Shown here: piece by piece, positions 1-9,300 of the stretch
Layout of the letters: each line of letters opens with the position of its first letter
Position numbering within the stretch: the first letter of the stretch is position 1
Assembly: GCA_019918135.1 (NCBI GenBank)
Contig: WBZZ01000550.1
Location: forward strand, 1 to 64,000
Source: Paulinella micropora
Lineage: Eukaryota; Cercozoa; Imbricatea; Euglyphida; Paulinellidae
Length of the DNA stretch: 64,000 nucleotides
Direction of reading: 5' to 3'
Made by a program: the position numbers and the translations under genes
The notes under the pieces: model-generated
What the model was told of the DNA's origin: nothing
Databases searched by the model: none
Seen by the model: only the letters and a program-made list of their open reading frames with translations

Positions 1-320
1 TTCGGCCAGGCCGTGCAGGAAGACATCTTTCACGTTGGTACAGCCGGCCAGGTTCAGGCGCTGCAGCTGTCGGAGCTGCAGCACGGGGGCCGGGTCGCTG
101 TCGCGGGATGTCCAGCTCAAGGGTACACTCCTCGAGTTGGCGCAAGTGACGTGAAAGCACTGAGGAAGGTTAAATCGTGGCCATCCCAGAATCCGACAAA
201 AGCAAAGGACAGTTTGTACAGCGCCGCTTGCGCTGGCAGAGCTGCGAGCAAATCTATAGCTTGCAAACGGTCGAAGCCCTTCAACTCTAGCTCCTGGATC
301 TCCGCTTGGCAAACTAGATT
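1..320 (-). pseudogene. LRR protein gene remnant, runs off the window edge
   Basis: Read on the minus strand, this stretch codes leucine-rich-repeat sequence, for example RQLQRLNLAGCTNVKDVFLH near positions 15-75 and ELELKGFDRLQAIDLLAALP near 230-310. These match the LxxLxLxxC pattern of the cysteine-containing LRR proteins elsewhere in the window. The 3' part lies beyond position 1. The upstream end stops at an R1 repeat near 330, so the N-terminus is missing. The reading frame changes about once or twice. No F-box is visible. It is probably a relic of the same LRR family as the genes at 15970 and 42818; a live C-terminal exon outside the window cannot be excluded. Confidence 0.6.
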
Positions 321-335
321 CGCTGTTCTTTTTTT

Positions 336-440
336 TGGGCATGAAATTTGCCGTCAAATTTCCGGGATTTTGTGTGATATAGCTGAAAACCAGATTCTGC
401 CAGAAAACCCCGGTGTATTGCCTTTCTTGACCGTATCCAA
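336..440. repeat. R1 palindromic repeat copy
   Basis: An imperfect palindrome carrying TGTGATATAGCTGAAAA, then GCCAGAAAACC and the right arm TGCCTTTCTTGACCGTATC. It is preceded by GAAATTTGCCGTCAAATTTCCGG, a second short inverted motif seen again at 677. It directly abuts the truncated 5' end of the LRR remnant. Confidence 0.65.
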
Positions 441-672
441 CAGGAAAAAACGCTGGCTTTTTTTAGGGGGAGTTGAGCGAATGACCAAGTTTTTTTTGCC
501 CGTCCCCCCCCCCCCCCTTCCCTCTTTCTTCTGAGGTGCGGGACGAGGGCAGTGACAGGGGCGAGAGAAGGGACAGGGGCGAGAGAAAGAAGAGGGGCGA
601 GAGAAGAGAGAGGGGAGGGGGAGACACACTCGACTAGGATTTGGCGAGCACTCTGTTCCTTTCTCTTTTTTT
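441..672. repeat. Poly-C/polypurine tract with R6-like start
   Basis: No gene. GAGCGAATGACCAAG followed by a long T and C run resembles the start of R6 and its flanks. It is followed by a degenerate tandem of GACAGGGGCGAGAGAAGG-type purine units at 540-620. Confidence 0.5.
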
Positions 673-673
673 T

Positions 674-748
674 AAGCCCTGAAATTTGTCGTCAAATTTC
701 TGGGTGTGTGATATAGCTGAAAAACTAAGTTTTGCCGGAAAATTCGGA
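674..748. repeat. R1 left-arm fragment upstream of Sel1 gene
   Basis: GAAATTTGTCGTCAAATTTCTGG and GTGTGATATAGCTGAAAAA followed by TTGCCGGAAAATTCGG. Only the left half of R1 is present; it ends at the ATG of the Sel1 gene, so it may supply its leader or have replaced it. Confidence 0.5.
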
Positions 749-749
749 C

Positions 750-1189
750 ATGGCCCAAAGCCCAAGCGCCAGACAGAAAACAAGGGCGGCTCGGTACGCG
801 CTGGCGGCCGCGCAGGGCGACGCACAGTACCAGTGCCACCTCGGGCTCTGCTACTCGCAAGGCGCGGGTGTGCCCAAGGACTTGATCCTGGCAGCGCAGT
901 GGTATGCGCGGGCGGCTGCGCAGGGGCACGCAGCCGCCCAGTTCTTGCTCGGTGCTTGTTACAAAAGGGCCAGGGCGTGACACAAGATATTGTTCAGGCT
1001 ATTGAATGGTACAGACGAGCCGCTGCCCAGAACAACACCAGCGCCCTAAAGATGCTGGGCATACTGTATTACTTTGGTGACGACGGGGTGCCTAAGGACC
1101 GCGCCAAGGCTAAAGAGCTTTTCACGCGAGCGGTCGCGCTGGGCGACGCCGGAGCTAGGTGGTGGCTTGCTAGAAAGGGCCTGCCCTAG
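750..1189 (+). pseudogene. Sel1-repeat protein gene, in two frames
   Basis: The product would consist of Sel1-like repeats (SLR), TPR-related helical pairs that act as protein-protein scaffolds. The first half shows AAQGDAQYQCHLGLCYSQG and AAQWYARAAAQGHAAAQFLL; the second shows AIEWYRRAAAQNNTSALKML, LYYFGDDGVPKDRAKAKELF and ALGDAGARWWL. These are canonical A-x-x-x-Y/F-x-x-A-A-x-x-G spacings. I chose the ATG at 750 (MAQ) because the paralogue at 44709 starts with the same residues; an upstream in-frame ATG at 732 lies in R1. The coding potential switches frame about once. About four repeats are present, fewer than most SLR proteins. An AT-rich tail with TTATTAAAG follows the stop, as at other genes here. 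Confidence 0.65.
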
Positions 1190-1500
1190 AACACCTAGCT
1201 CCGGCCTAAGCTAAAAGATTTTTTTTTATTAAAGCCAGACACTGAGCTGGACACTGGACGGCGCAAGAGCCCCCCGGCTTGCATTCCGTAGCGTGTGCGC
1301 GTCCCATCTAGTCGCGCTTCTTATTGAACAAGAAACGATTTGCAACCGAGAGAGGAAGGGCAAGGGGGGTGGGGAAGGCAGATCGTGCTTCTCCCCTCCC
1401 ATATCCTTTCGCTCTCCCTCTCTTACTTCTCAGTGCCAAGATTACAACTTTGTCAAGGATTCTTTTATTAATTTCTTTTACATTCTTAGCGAGCCTCACT
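1190..1500. repeat. Intergenic, R4 copy at about 1422-1490
   Basis: After the Sel1 stop there is a T-rich segment with TTATTAAAG. From about 1422 an R4 copy follows (CTCAGTGCCAAGATTACAAC, TTTTATTAATTT, ACATTCTTAGCG). I see no gene. Confidence 0.5.
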
Positions 1501-1760
1501 TGTTGCGCCGATGGCTGCAAAAGTCGCGAGGCTAGCAAAAAAACAGTGATTAGCGCGGACCCTGGTCAAAGCTCGATATGTATCTTTCAACTGAAACGAT
1601 ACACCCATCATATTGTGCAGATGGCCGCACTGTTAGCGATAAGGATGTAGCTATGGTGGAGATTCCGCAGGAAATTGATTTCTGTGGGGTCCGATACGAG
1701 ATATGCGCCAAGCTTATCCATAACGGAGTTTCCGTCAACAGCGGGCACTACACGGCCCAG
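1500..1760 (+). pseudogene. Ubiquitin carboxyl-terminal hydrolase (USP) C-terminal fragment
   Basis: USP enzymes remove ubiquitin from proteins; their C-terminal half contains a Cys-x-x-Cys zinc element and the catalytic His box. Here I see CADGCKSREASKK, then PGQSSICIFQLKRY (the LxIxLKRF motif), then EIPQEIDFCGVRYEICAKLI and NGVSVNSGHYTAQ, the His box with the conserved SGHYTA. The catalytic Cys box and everything before it are absent; an R4 repeat sits immediately upstream. The frame changes about once inside. The SGHYTAQ codon is followed by CAG/GTAGCA, which could be a 5' splice site, but I could not find a convincing next exon. Probably a relic. Confidence 0.7.
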
Positions 1761-2075
1761 GTAGCACTATGTTGCTTGTTTTTTTTCTTTCTTTTTTTGC
1801 CCACGCACCTTGCTTGTAAGCTGTGTGTACTTGGCGTTCGGTGCGCGGGGAAATCTCCATGTGGTCGTTCTTGGCTCTGTGTTCGGCCGCCTAGTCAGGC
1901 AGCCGCCTCGCGCGCTCCAGGTATGTTGCAGTTGCTTGTGCAGAAGGTTTTCGGCAATTACGCATGTCTCGGCTTCATGTTGCACAGGACACATGCGTTA
2001 ACGCCGAAAATCAGGAACAGAAAGCTTCCGCGACGGCCGATCAACAGCTCCACGAAAATGACATGAAGTGTCATT
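1761..2075. other. No clear gene; possible intron or degraded sequence
   Basis: T-rich stretch after the USP fragment, then several CAG sites (1918, 1943, 2002-2015). A frame beginning DTCVNAENQEQKASATADQQ near 1990 is open and compositionally gene-like, but has no family resemblance that I recognise. Confidence 0.25.
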
Positions 2076-2159
2076 GTGATCGTGGACCTACACCAGGAAA
2101 AGTCGGGTCCGGGCACAAGGACCAGGGCGAGCCAAGACAATTCGTGCTCCCCCGTGGTC

Positions 2160-2245
2160 GGTCAAGAGAGTGCGCCGCCTCATTGGAGAAGTCACTCGTC
2201 GTATGACTTAGACGGAGTTTGTAGTCGAAACAGGGAAGGGCAAGG
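2160..2245. repeat. R7 duplication (copies also at 50866 and 53249)
   Basis: GAGAGTGCGCCGCCTCATTGG, then GTCACTCGTCGTATGACTTA and GTTTGTAGTCGA recur nearly identically near 50866-50935 and 53249-53310. In all three places an R5 palindrome or polypurine tract follows. Confidence 0.6.
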
Positions 2246-2345
2246 GGGGAGGGGAAGAGCGCAGAAGCTACAAAAAAATGCATGAAAAGCCTCAACTAAG
2301 CCCCCCAAAGCCGGGCGCCCCCCCCCCTTCCCCATTCTCCCGTCT

Positions 2346-2490
2346 GTGTCCAAAGCCCAAGCTTGAAACCTGTGGCCGATACGGGATGCTCACCGGCGAA
2401 GCAAACATATCAAGCTCAGTCCATCTTCGTCCGTTCTCGCCTTTCTTGTAAAAGAAGGCCAAGCGGGGTTTTTTTCCCGACGTCATCTTT
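2346..2490 (+). pseudogene. Short coding-like fragment duplicated at 53546
   Basis: GTCTGTGTCCAAAGCCCAAG and the following ~140 bp recur at 53546-53775. In one frame both copies read PKPKLET followed by GRY and ML, and later SPVLAFLVKEGQAGF-like sequence in the longer copy. The copy here lacks an internal ~60 bp present at 53600-53660. No family recognised; about one break. Confidence 0.3.
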
Positions 2491-4180
2491 TGCTGCCTTC
2501 TCCCGCTCCCGATTCTTAGACTGGGGACTACAACAATCCTTGCTTCCTCTTCCTCTGCCTCTTCCCTCTCCCTCTCCTCATTCTCAGTGCCAAGTGTAAA
2601 ACCGTCGGGCTTTAACAAAAAAAAATTCACGCTTTCTTGGCGCGCCCCCTCCCCCTGCTCCTTCTCTCTCCCGCTCCCGAGTCTCGGACGGGGACTAAGA
2701 CAATTCTTACTCCCCCCTCTCCTGCTTCCTCCCTCTCCCTTTCGTACTTTCTTGGATTCCCCCTCCTTTCCCCCTCCCTGTCCAAATTCTCAGACGGTGG
2801 GATGAGACAGGGGTCGCGCCTTCTGCTCCTCCCCTGCCCCTTCCCTCTCCCTCTCTTAGTTCTCAGCACCAAGTGTAAGACCGCCAAGCTCTATCAAGGA
2901 AAATTCTTTTTCGTACTTTCTTGGCGCGCCCTCCCGCCCCTCCCCTTCCCTCTACCCCTCCCTATTCTCAAACGGGGAGGGGGGTGTGGACTAAGACAAT
3001 GCGTGCTCTCCCCTTTCCCCTCCCTCTCCTAGTTTTCAGTGTCAAGTGTAAGACTTTTTTTAGTTTTAATTAAAAAAACTTTTTTTGCAGTTCTTGGCGC
3101 CCCACTCCCCCTTCTCCCCTTTTCTTCTTCCTCTCTTAGTTCTCAGTGCCAGAATTAAAACTGTCACGAATTTTTTTTATTATTTGTACATTCTTAGCGC
3201 GCCCCCTGCCCCTCCCCCTTCTCACTCCCGCTCTCAAGTCTCAAACGGGGACTAAGAAAATTCGTGCTTCCCCCCCCCCTCTCCTTTAAATTTGTTTTGT
3301 GCCTCCCATTCCTCCCTCCCTACCCCCCCCCCGCCGCCCTGAGCCCGGGGGGCTCAAGAGCAGGGGGCAGAACTGAAACCAAACTAAGAAAATGGCACTG
3401 AGCCTATAACGGGGCACCCCCCCCTTATCTTCGGGCCCGAATTTGCAGGGGACGGGTGCTCCCCCTTTGGCGCCCCCCCCCTATATCCAAAGATCTTTTC
3501 TGCCACCCTCCCCCCTCCCGCCCCTTAGTCCGGCGGGGCTCAAGGAGCAGGCAAAGGGGGGGGGAAGGGCGCAGAAGCTACAAAGGAAATAAATACATAA
3601 AACGCCTCCCGCTCCAGCACGCCCCTGCGGCGGATGGATGAGCGGTGGTTAATGACAAAGTTGTAATCTTTGGCACTGAAAACTAAGATAGGAAGGGGCC
3701 GGGGGGATTAGTGGAGGCGTTGCATGTATTTATTTTGTTTGCAGCTTCTGCGCCCTTCCCCTCCCCCTTTCCCTGCTCCTTGAGCCCCCTGGGCTCAGGG
3801 GAGGGTGGCAGAAAGCCCAGGGGGCATAGAGGGAGGGGGGAGCGCCAAAGGGGGAGGCAACCCCCCCCCTGCAAACGGGACCCGACAAATGGAGGGGGGG
3901 GGGTGCTCCGGCATGGGCTCAGTAGGCATCTTCTTAGTTTTGTTTCAGTTCTGCTCTCTGCTCTTTCAGCCGCCCGGGCTCAGGGGGGGGGGAGTGGAGG
4001 AGAGGGAAGGGGGAGGGCGCGCCAAGAAAGTGCGAAAAAGAATACGCTGAATTGAAGCTCGACTGTCTTACACTTGGCACTGAGACCTAGGAGAGGGAAA
4101 GAAAAGGGCAGGGGGGGGGCGCTAAGAATTTACAAAAAAAATTAATAAATTTTTTTTGACAAAGCTTTAATCTTGGCATC
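2490..4180. repeat. Pyrimidine/purine tracts with serial R4 and R5 copies
   Basis: Several R4 units stand in the forward orientation (near 2580, 2865, 3040, 3140) separated by CCCTCTCCC-rich tracts. R5 palindromes lie near 3335 and 3780, R5 GCAGAAGCTACAAA-type ends near 3570 and 3735 (opposite strand), and a reverse R4 near 4015-4090. No frame has a protein-like composition; the open frames are proline/serine-rich translations of C-runs. Confidence 0.6.
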
Positions 4181-4181
4181 T

Positions 4182-4312
4182 CTCTCTCTACAACCTTTCT
4201 TGCTGTCGGCGATTTCTTTTTTTGCCGTATCTATTTTTGTACGCATTTTCCAATAAAGATTACTTCCCACTTGTCCATATTGACACGACCAGCCCCGCCG
4301 ACTTTTACTAAT
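4182..4312. repeat. R8 duplication, copy 1
   Basis: TCTCTCTCTACAACCTTTC through GCCGACTTTTA recurs at 15340-15478 with about 90% identity by eye. Read on the minus strand it could be the C-terminal end of a small protein (GPCQYGQVGSNLYRKMCTK in copy 2), so it may be a duplicated gene end. Confidence 0.55.
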
Positions 4313-5400
4313 GAAAGTACAGAATGTTAGCTCCGCAGATCTTGCGCACTGTGTTCCAGCGCAGCTCTGTGGCGGATGGACGGGCGGTGGTCAATGTAGC
4401 AGGTGGGCAAGGGCCCCGGCCGGACCCGACGGCGTCCTGTCCGTGCCATGGCTCGGCCACCGTGCGCAAGGTCGGAAAAATATGAAAAATATGAAAACAG
4501 GAAAAAAAAAATTTTTTTGCCCGACAACCAAAGAAGCAAACGGGGGGGGGGGGGAATGAAAGGGGGGAGGGCGACGGGAACAGAGGGAAGGGAGGGGGGC
4601 GGGGGAATCACTCCCCTCCCCCTTCTTCCCCCTTCCTCTTTTTCCTCCCCCTCCCTTCCCTCGTCCCTTGTTTGCGTGTGCAAACGCATCCCAAAAAAAA
4701 TCGGATTGGATTGAAATCTAGGAAAGCAAAACCCCCCTGAGACCGGCAGACAGACAGCCGGGAGAGAGAAAGGGCAGCACGCGGTACATCCCCCTCCCTC
4801 CTCAGAGCGGGGGGCAAAAATAAGTAAACTTTTTTCTGAAGCCCACCGATGGGGGGGGGCGCCCCCCCCTCCCACTTTCTTTCTTCCCTCCCTGACCCCC
4901 CTGAGCCCGGGGGGCTCAAGGAGCAGGGGAAGGGGAAATCGGGAGCGGGAGGGAAGGGGGGGGGGAGTAGGGGCGCCAAGAGAGTGCGAAAAAGAATGCG
5001 CTGAATTAAAGCTCGACGGTCTTACATGGGCACTGAAAAATAGGAGCAGGGCACCGTGCTCCAGTACGACCCTGTGGCGGATGGGTGGGCGGTGGTCAAT
5101 GTGCCAGGACAAGAGCCCCGGCCGGCCCGACGGCGTCTTGTCCACGCCATGGCTCGGCCACCGTGCGCAATATCAGAAAAATATGAAAAAAGGAAAAAAA
5201 TTGCCCGACAACAAAGGGAGTAGACGGGGGGAAAGAAGGGGAGAGGAAAGGGAAGGGGGGGAAAAAGGGGGCGCGCTTCGCCGGTGTACAAAAGAAAAAT
5301 TAAAAAAAATCCCTGACAAAGTTTTAATCTTGGCACGGAGAACCAAGAGAGGGAGAGAGAAAGGGAAGGGACAGGGGGGTCGGCGCCAAGAAAGTGCAAG
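4313..5400. repeat. R3 copies (4330-4510, 5035-5215) with G-rich tracts
   Basis: Two R3 copies in the forward orientation, each with CAGCTCTGTGGCGGATGG-type sequence, GACGGCGTCCTGTCC, GTGCGCAAGGTCGGAAAAATATG and GCCCGACAACCAAAG. Between them lie long G-runs, an R5 palindrome near 4897 and a reverse R4 near 4975. A 272-codon minus frame across this region is repeat translation, not a gene. Confidence 0.65.
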
Positions 5401-5459
5401 AAAAGTCTAGACGTGGCGACACAACCCTCTCGCTCTCGTCTCCCCCATTGACAGTCAAG

Positions 5460-5640
5460 CTAGGCTTTACAAACTTGCAACTCGACCCGCAAGTACTTGC
5501 CAGAAATCCCGAGCCCCTCAAAGTATGCCAGCGCATCCGAATCTCCGTGGCGTGCCTTGGCTAGCGCTGCCAGCGGTTCGGCGAGCAGTGCCACTGACGG
5601 TAATTTTTGGTACTACTTGGCAGTCGGCCGCGGGAATGTA
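5460..5640 (-). pseudogene. C-terminal fragment of the 45896 gene family
   Basis: The minus strand reads HGDSDALAYFEGLGISGKYL followed by a short tail and a stop at 5460-5462. The core SDAxxxFExxGIxxKYL matches the last 25 residues of the gene at 45896-46603 and the fragment at 7417. The upstream part of the gene is missing and only about 40-55 codons are left. Its function is unknown. Confidence 0.55.
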
Positions 5641-5734
5641 TAGTACTACTTTGGTGAGTATATTACAGTAACTCAGTCCGCTGGTAGCTTTGCGCGGCTT
5701 GTTTCGCAGCGAATGCCCATTTGGCAACCCCTAC

Positions 5735-7247
5735 TTATCCCCGAAGGCCCGCAGATAGGTCTTGCAACTGACTCTCGTCCTCCTTCCCCTGCACGCCTTG
5801 CCGCCCAAAGTCGGTAGCGAGGATCAGTTGCAAGAACTCAAGGCTTAGATAGCGCAGCGAATTTTGTGCCAGCTTAGAAAAACTATAATTTATGCTGCCT
5901 TGGAGTTTCAAACCGCACTCATTGTCGTCTACCAACAACCCGTTTTTGGATAAATTTGATTCCTTCCATTCGATTTCCTTGGTAGGATCTTCTGGGTGCC
6001 AAAAGTTTAGGCTTGGTGGCCACGAAGCATTGGCTATTTCTAGGTACTCAGACAGCGAGCCGAGTGGGCCCACCTTGGTGCTCTCTAGGTCCGCCCACCA
6101 CAGCGCACACGCCAACAACCAGCTGTGAGGGTATGGCCCACAGCCTAGAATGTCGTTTTTCAGTCGGACGTGCGGGAGTGCGGGCAAAAGTCTGCCTTCA
6201 TACTTTTTGCCTTTCCTGTACCCTAATCCAAGAACAGCTGTACGCGACCCAGCCGCACACGCGGTTGCTGAAGTCTATCAGATCGGTGACCAGCACGGGT
6301 GTCTTTTTCAGGCTTTCTCGTGTGTGCTGTATGTAGAGACAGTTTTGCGCGCCAGGGTGGGAACGTTTCTCAACCCTTAGCATCGCCAGGCGTTGGTGTT
6401 CGAAGTCGATGGGTCGGAACTGACTTTCGTCCAGAAGCAGGTTCCACTCTGCCAAGTCCCAGTACAGAATGCGGGCCTTCGCTAACGCACACAAGAAAGA
6501 CTGCAGGTCTCGGAGCAAAATGTTCCAAATCTCGTGCTTATCCTCAACAGGCGCTTTGAACAGGGCGTGGTTGCTTAGGGGTTTGCCGGTGTAGGGCATA
6601 CAGAACCAGTAGTCGAGCTGTTTGCCATTCTTGACAGCCCACACGCGTTCTATCTCAGGCACCAAATTTGTGATTGTGTGCAAATATGCCTGTACTGCTG
6701 CGTCTAGCAGGGACTCTTTGTTTTCTAATCGTTTGAAGACGTGCCACTCGTTACTAACCACTTTAGCGTCCTCGGGGTAGACGAGAAAGACATCTGTGTC
6801 GTCTTGGAGCCGCCCTCCTCGGAAGTAGGATTTTCGAAATTCGTCAAAATCGTTGTGTGCGCACTCTTTCAATTCGATTGCTACGGCCGGTTCTTGTTTT
6901 TGGTACAAGCACGGCTCTTTATCAGACAGTTGTGCCTGCTGTTTGCTGTCCTTTACCGTATGTACACAATCTGTTCGTGGCTTAAGCACAGGCGATTTGT
7001 TTGCTGTCAGCAACTTATCCAGCGCAACCAACACTATATTGTCAGTCCCCTGGGCCGGCTTAGCTGGCAGTCTTAAGTACTCTAAGCAATCTTTAACGCC
7101 GCGGGGGGCATCTTTCACGCCATGCAGCCGGTGATGGAACGCGCAGACAGCCGCGGCGGGGCTGGGCACACTGGAGTCGGGGGTATGGGCTCTTGTATGT
7201 GCAGTGTTGCCCTCTAGTTGTGTGTTGCGTCTTTTTTTGGAGATCAT
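5735..7247 (-). pseudogene. Protein-kinase/phosphotransferase-like gene, in two frames
   Basis: The first ~340 codons run from the ATG at 7245-7247. They contain a strand-rich N-lobe (DVFLVYPEDAKVVSNEWHVF), a hinge-like LDYWFCMPYTGKPL, then ILYWDLAEWNLLLDE and FRPIDFEHQR. The last two fit a catalytic loop (Asp...Asn) and a metal-binding Asp of the protein-kinase/aminoglycoside-phosphotransferase fold, with DFE in place of DFG. I chose the start after the lysine-rich, T-run-derived upstream stretch. A second frame continues with SWLLACALWWADLESTKVG to a stop at 5735; about one break lies between the two. No glycine-rich loop could be assigned, so activity is uncertain. The fragments at 57678 and 60640 belong to the same broad fold but are not close copies. 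Confidence 0.55.
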
Positions 7248-7257
7248 TTTCTTTTTT

Positions 7258-7410
7258 TTTCTTCTCTTTTTTTTGTTTTTTATAACAGAAGGAGCAGAAG
7301 CTACAAACAAAATAAATGCATACAACGCCTCCACTAAGCCACCCCGCCCCTTCCACGCCCCTTTCCTCTCTCCCCCCCCCTGCCTCTCGCTCTCGTCTCC
7401 CCCATTGACA
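7258..7410. repeat. Homopolymer tract and R5 end, reverse
   Basis: A T-rich tract at 7230-7285 is followed by AGAAGCTACAAACAAAATAA and ACGCCTCCACTAAGCC, the R5 tail that also occurs near 41630 and 51040, and a C-run. No gene. Confidence 0.5.
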
Positions 7411-7416
7411 GTCAAG

Positions 7417-7622
7417 CTAGGCCTCACAAACTTGCAACTCGACCCGCAGGTACTTGCCAGGAATCCCGAGCCCCTCAAAGTAGGCCAGCGCATCCGAATC
7501 TCCGTGGCGGGCCTTGGCTAGCGCTGCACGCCTCTCGTCGTATTTTGCCGTCCCCAGGCGCACCAAGCCGCTCGGCTCGTCGACGCTTGCACGACTCGTT
7601 CTGCTCCTCGAGTCGCTAAATT
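7417..7622 (-). pseudogene. C-terminal fragment of the 45896 gene family, R1-flanked
   Basis: Minus-strand codons read HGDSDALAYFEGLGIPGKYL and end at a stop at 7417-7419, almost identical to the fragment at 5460. Upstream the frame reads SRASVDEPSGLVRLGTAKYD and then runs into an R1 palindrome. The family pattern SDAxxxFExxGIPxKYL is shared with the intact gene at 45896. This is the C-terminal end of that family with its upstream half cut away beside R1. Confidence 0.6.
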
Positions 7623-7745
7623 TGCGTATGTATGCGCCTAGCATGATATGGCCCAAAAAGGCACTATTGCCAAAAAGCATGGAAACACTGCCTTTTTCAG
7701 CCATATCACATGCGCGGATCGCCAAGCCGCCTTCGCTAAAAGCGC
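7623..7745. repeat. R1 palindrome with gene-flank sequence
   Basis: GATATGGCCCAAAAAGGCA and GCCTTTTTCAGCCATATCAC are the two arms, followed by GCCAAGCCGCCTTCGCTAAAA. The last motif also follows the R1 copy at 49075-49215, which adjoins the N-terminal fragment of the same gene family, so the two sites share a junction. Confidence 0.75.
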
Positions 7746-7749
7746 CATG

Positions 7750-9050
7750 AAGAAAGTTCCGAAAAGTCTCGACAGGGGTCCCCTTCTCTTCTTTTAACTT
7801 GTCTTAGCGCGCCCCTGCCTCTTCCCCCCTCTCTTCGTTCTCAGTCCCAAGTGTAAGACCTTGTCGAGTTTTAATAAAAAGATTCCGCACATTCTTGGGC
7901 GCCTCCTTTTCCCCCTGCCACTTCTCTCACCAGCTCCCAGTTTTCTTTTAGTTTCTTAGCGCCAATATTAATGTCAAAGATTTTGTTTATTGATTTTTTC
8001 TTGTACATTCTTGGCGGCTCAGGGAGGGAGAGTGCGCCAAGAATGTAACAGAAAAATGTACCTTCAGGAGTCTCGACAAGGGAACAAAAGGGGGGGGGCG
8101 CCCGGCGTTGGGGGAGGCTTAGTTGAAGCGTTTCATATTTTTTTTGTAGTTTCTCCCCCCTTGTTCTTCCCCTGTTCTTTGAGCCCCCCGGGCTCAGGGG
8201 GCTCAGGGGGGAGGCAAAGGAAAGGGAAAGGGGGGGGGCGCCCCCCCCCCATCTGTGGGCTCCCAAAGAAATTTCATTCATTTTTACTCCCTTCAGCCCC
8301 GCGCCGGCGGGCTGGCTTTGTCAAGGATTTTTTTATTAACTTCTTTTGTACACCGGCGAAGCGCACCCTGCCCTTCCCCTTCCCTTTCTCCTAATTTTTA
8401 GAGCCAAGTGTAAGGCTCTGTCAAACACTGAGAACCAAGAAAGGGAGAGGAAAGGAGTCAGGGGCACCCCTCCCCCTGCACACGCTTTATTTTATCCATT
8501 TTGCTATTGTACTAGGTTTTGCCACGTGCTTTAGCCCGCCGCGCCAGCGGGCTGAAGGAGAGCAAAAATAAGTAAACTTTTTTTTGGGAGCCCACGAAAA
8601 GGGGGGGGGTGCCCCCCCACTCCTTTTTTTTTTCTTTTCTTCCTTTGAGCCCCCTGAGCCCGGGGGCTCAAAGAACAGGGGAAGGGCAATAGGGGAGGGA
8701 GAAAGCGCAGAAGCTACCAAAAAAATATATGAAACGCCTCAACTAAACTTCGCAATGCCGGGCGCCCCCCCCCCTTCTCTCTTGTCGAGACTCCGGCTGA
8801 ACGACTGCGCTTTTTCGGTGCTTTCTTAAGCATATCATTGCAAGCGCACGCATTCGCAAATTTGGCGACAAATTTTGTGCAAAAAAAAAGAAGAGAGAAA
8901 GGGAAGAGGGGAGAGGGAGAGGGTGTCAACATTTTGCAGCGTCAAGTCCGTCTGAGAGCAGGGAGCGGGAAAGCGAAGGGGGCGCGCCAAGAAATTGTAT
9001 TTTTATTGAAGTGTAAGACTTTGTTTTAAGCTTTTCAATATAATAAAAAA
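7750..9050. repeat. Mixed R4, R5 and homopolymer repeats
   Basis: R4 units near 7840, 7960 and 8390 (forward), R5 palindromes near 8180 and 8645, and R5 tails near 8710. AAATTTGGCGACAAATTTTG at 8858-8880 is a small palindrome. No coding region was found; the open frames are translations of repeats. Confidence 0.55.
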
Positions 9051-9059
9051 AAGAATGTA

Positions 9060-9230
9060 CTCTCTTTCCCCGGGGGGCATGATATACTTGAAATTTGGAC
9101 GTGATATGGCTAAAAAAGGCAGTTGCACCGGAAAACTCGGATGTGCATTGCCCTTTTCGACAGTATCATGCAGGACAAAAAACCGCGCACTATTTTTTTT
9201 TTTGTTGCGCAAGCCAGGGCAAACTAAAAA
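9060..9230. repeat. R1 copy followed by R6-like sequence
   Basis: Left arm GTGATATGGCTAAAAAAGGC near 9101, CACCGGAAAACTCGG, and right arm TTGCCCTTTTCGACAGTATC near 9148-9170. An R6-like AAAAACCGCGCACTA segment with a T-run follows. Confidence 0.65.
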
Positions 9231-9237
9231 AAAGGTG

Positions 9238-9300
9238 AAGGCGGCGCAGCTGCGCAAGCTTCGACAGGTGGGTGAGCCCCACGTCTGTGATGGCCACGCA
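9238..9300 (-). pseudogene. Tiny LRR fragment
   Basis: On the minus strand this reads AITDVGLTHLSKLAQLRRL, a good LRR of the cysteine-containing/F-box type (ITDxGLxxLxxLxxLxxL). Only about 20 codons remain, wedged between R6 and the GNAT gene on the other strand. Confidence 0.5.

Noticed and set aside
1761-2010. Intron joining the USP fragment to a downstream exon
   Set aside because: A CAG/GTAGCA site is present, but no following sequence resembles the end of a USP domain.
4327-5145. 272-codon minus-strand frame
   Set aside because: Spans two R3 copies and homopolymer tracts.
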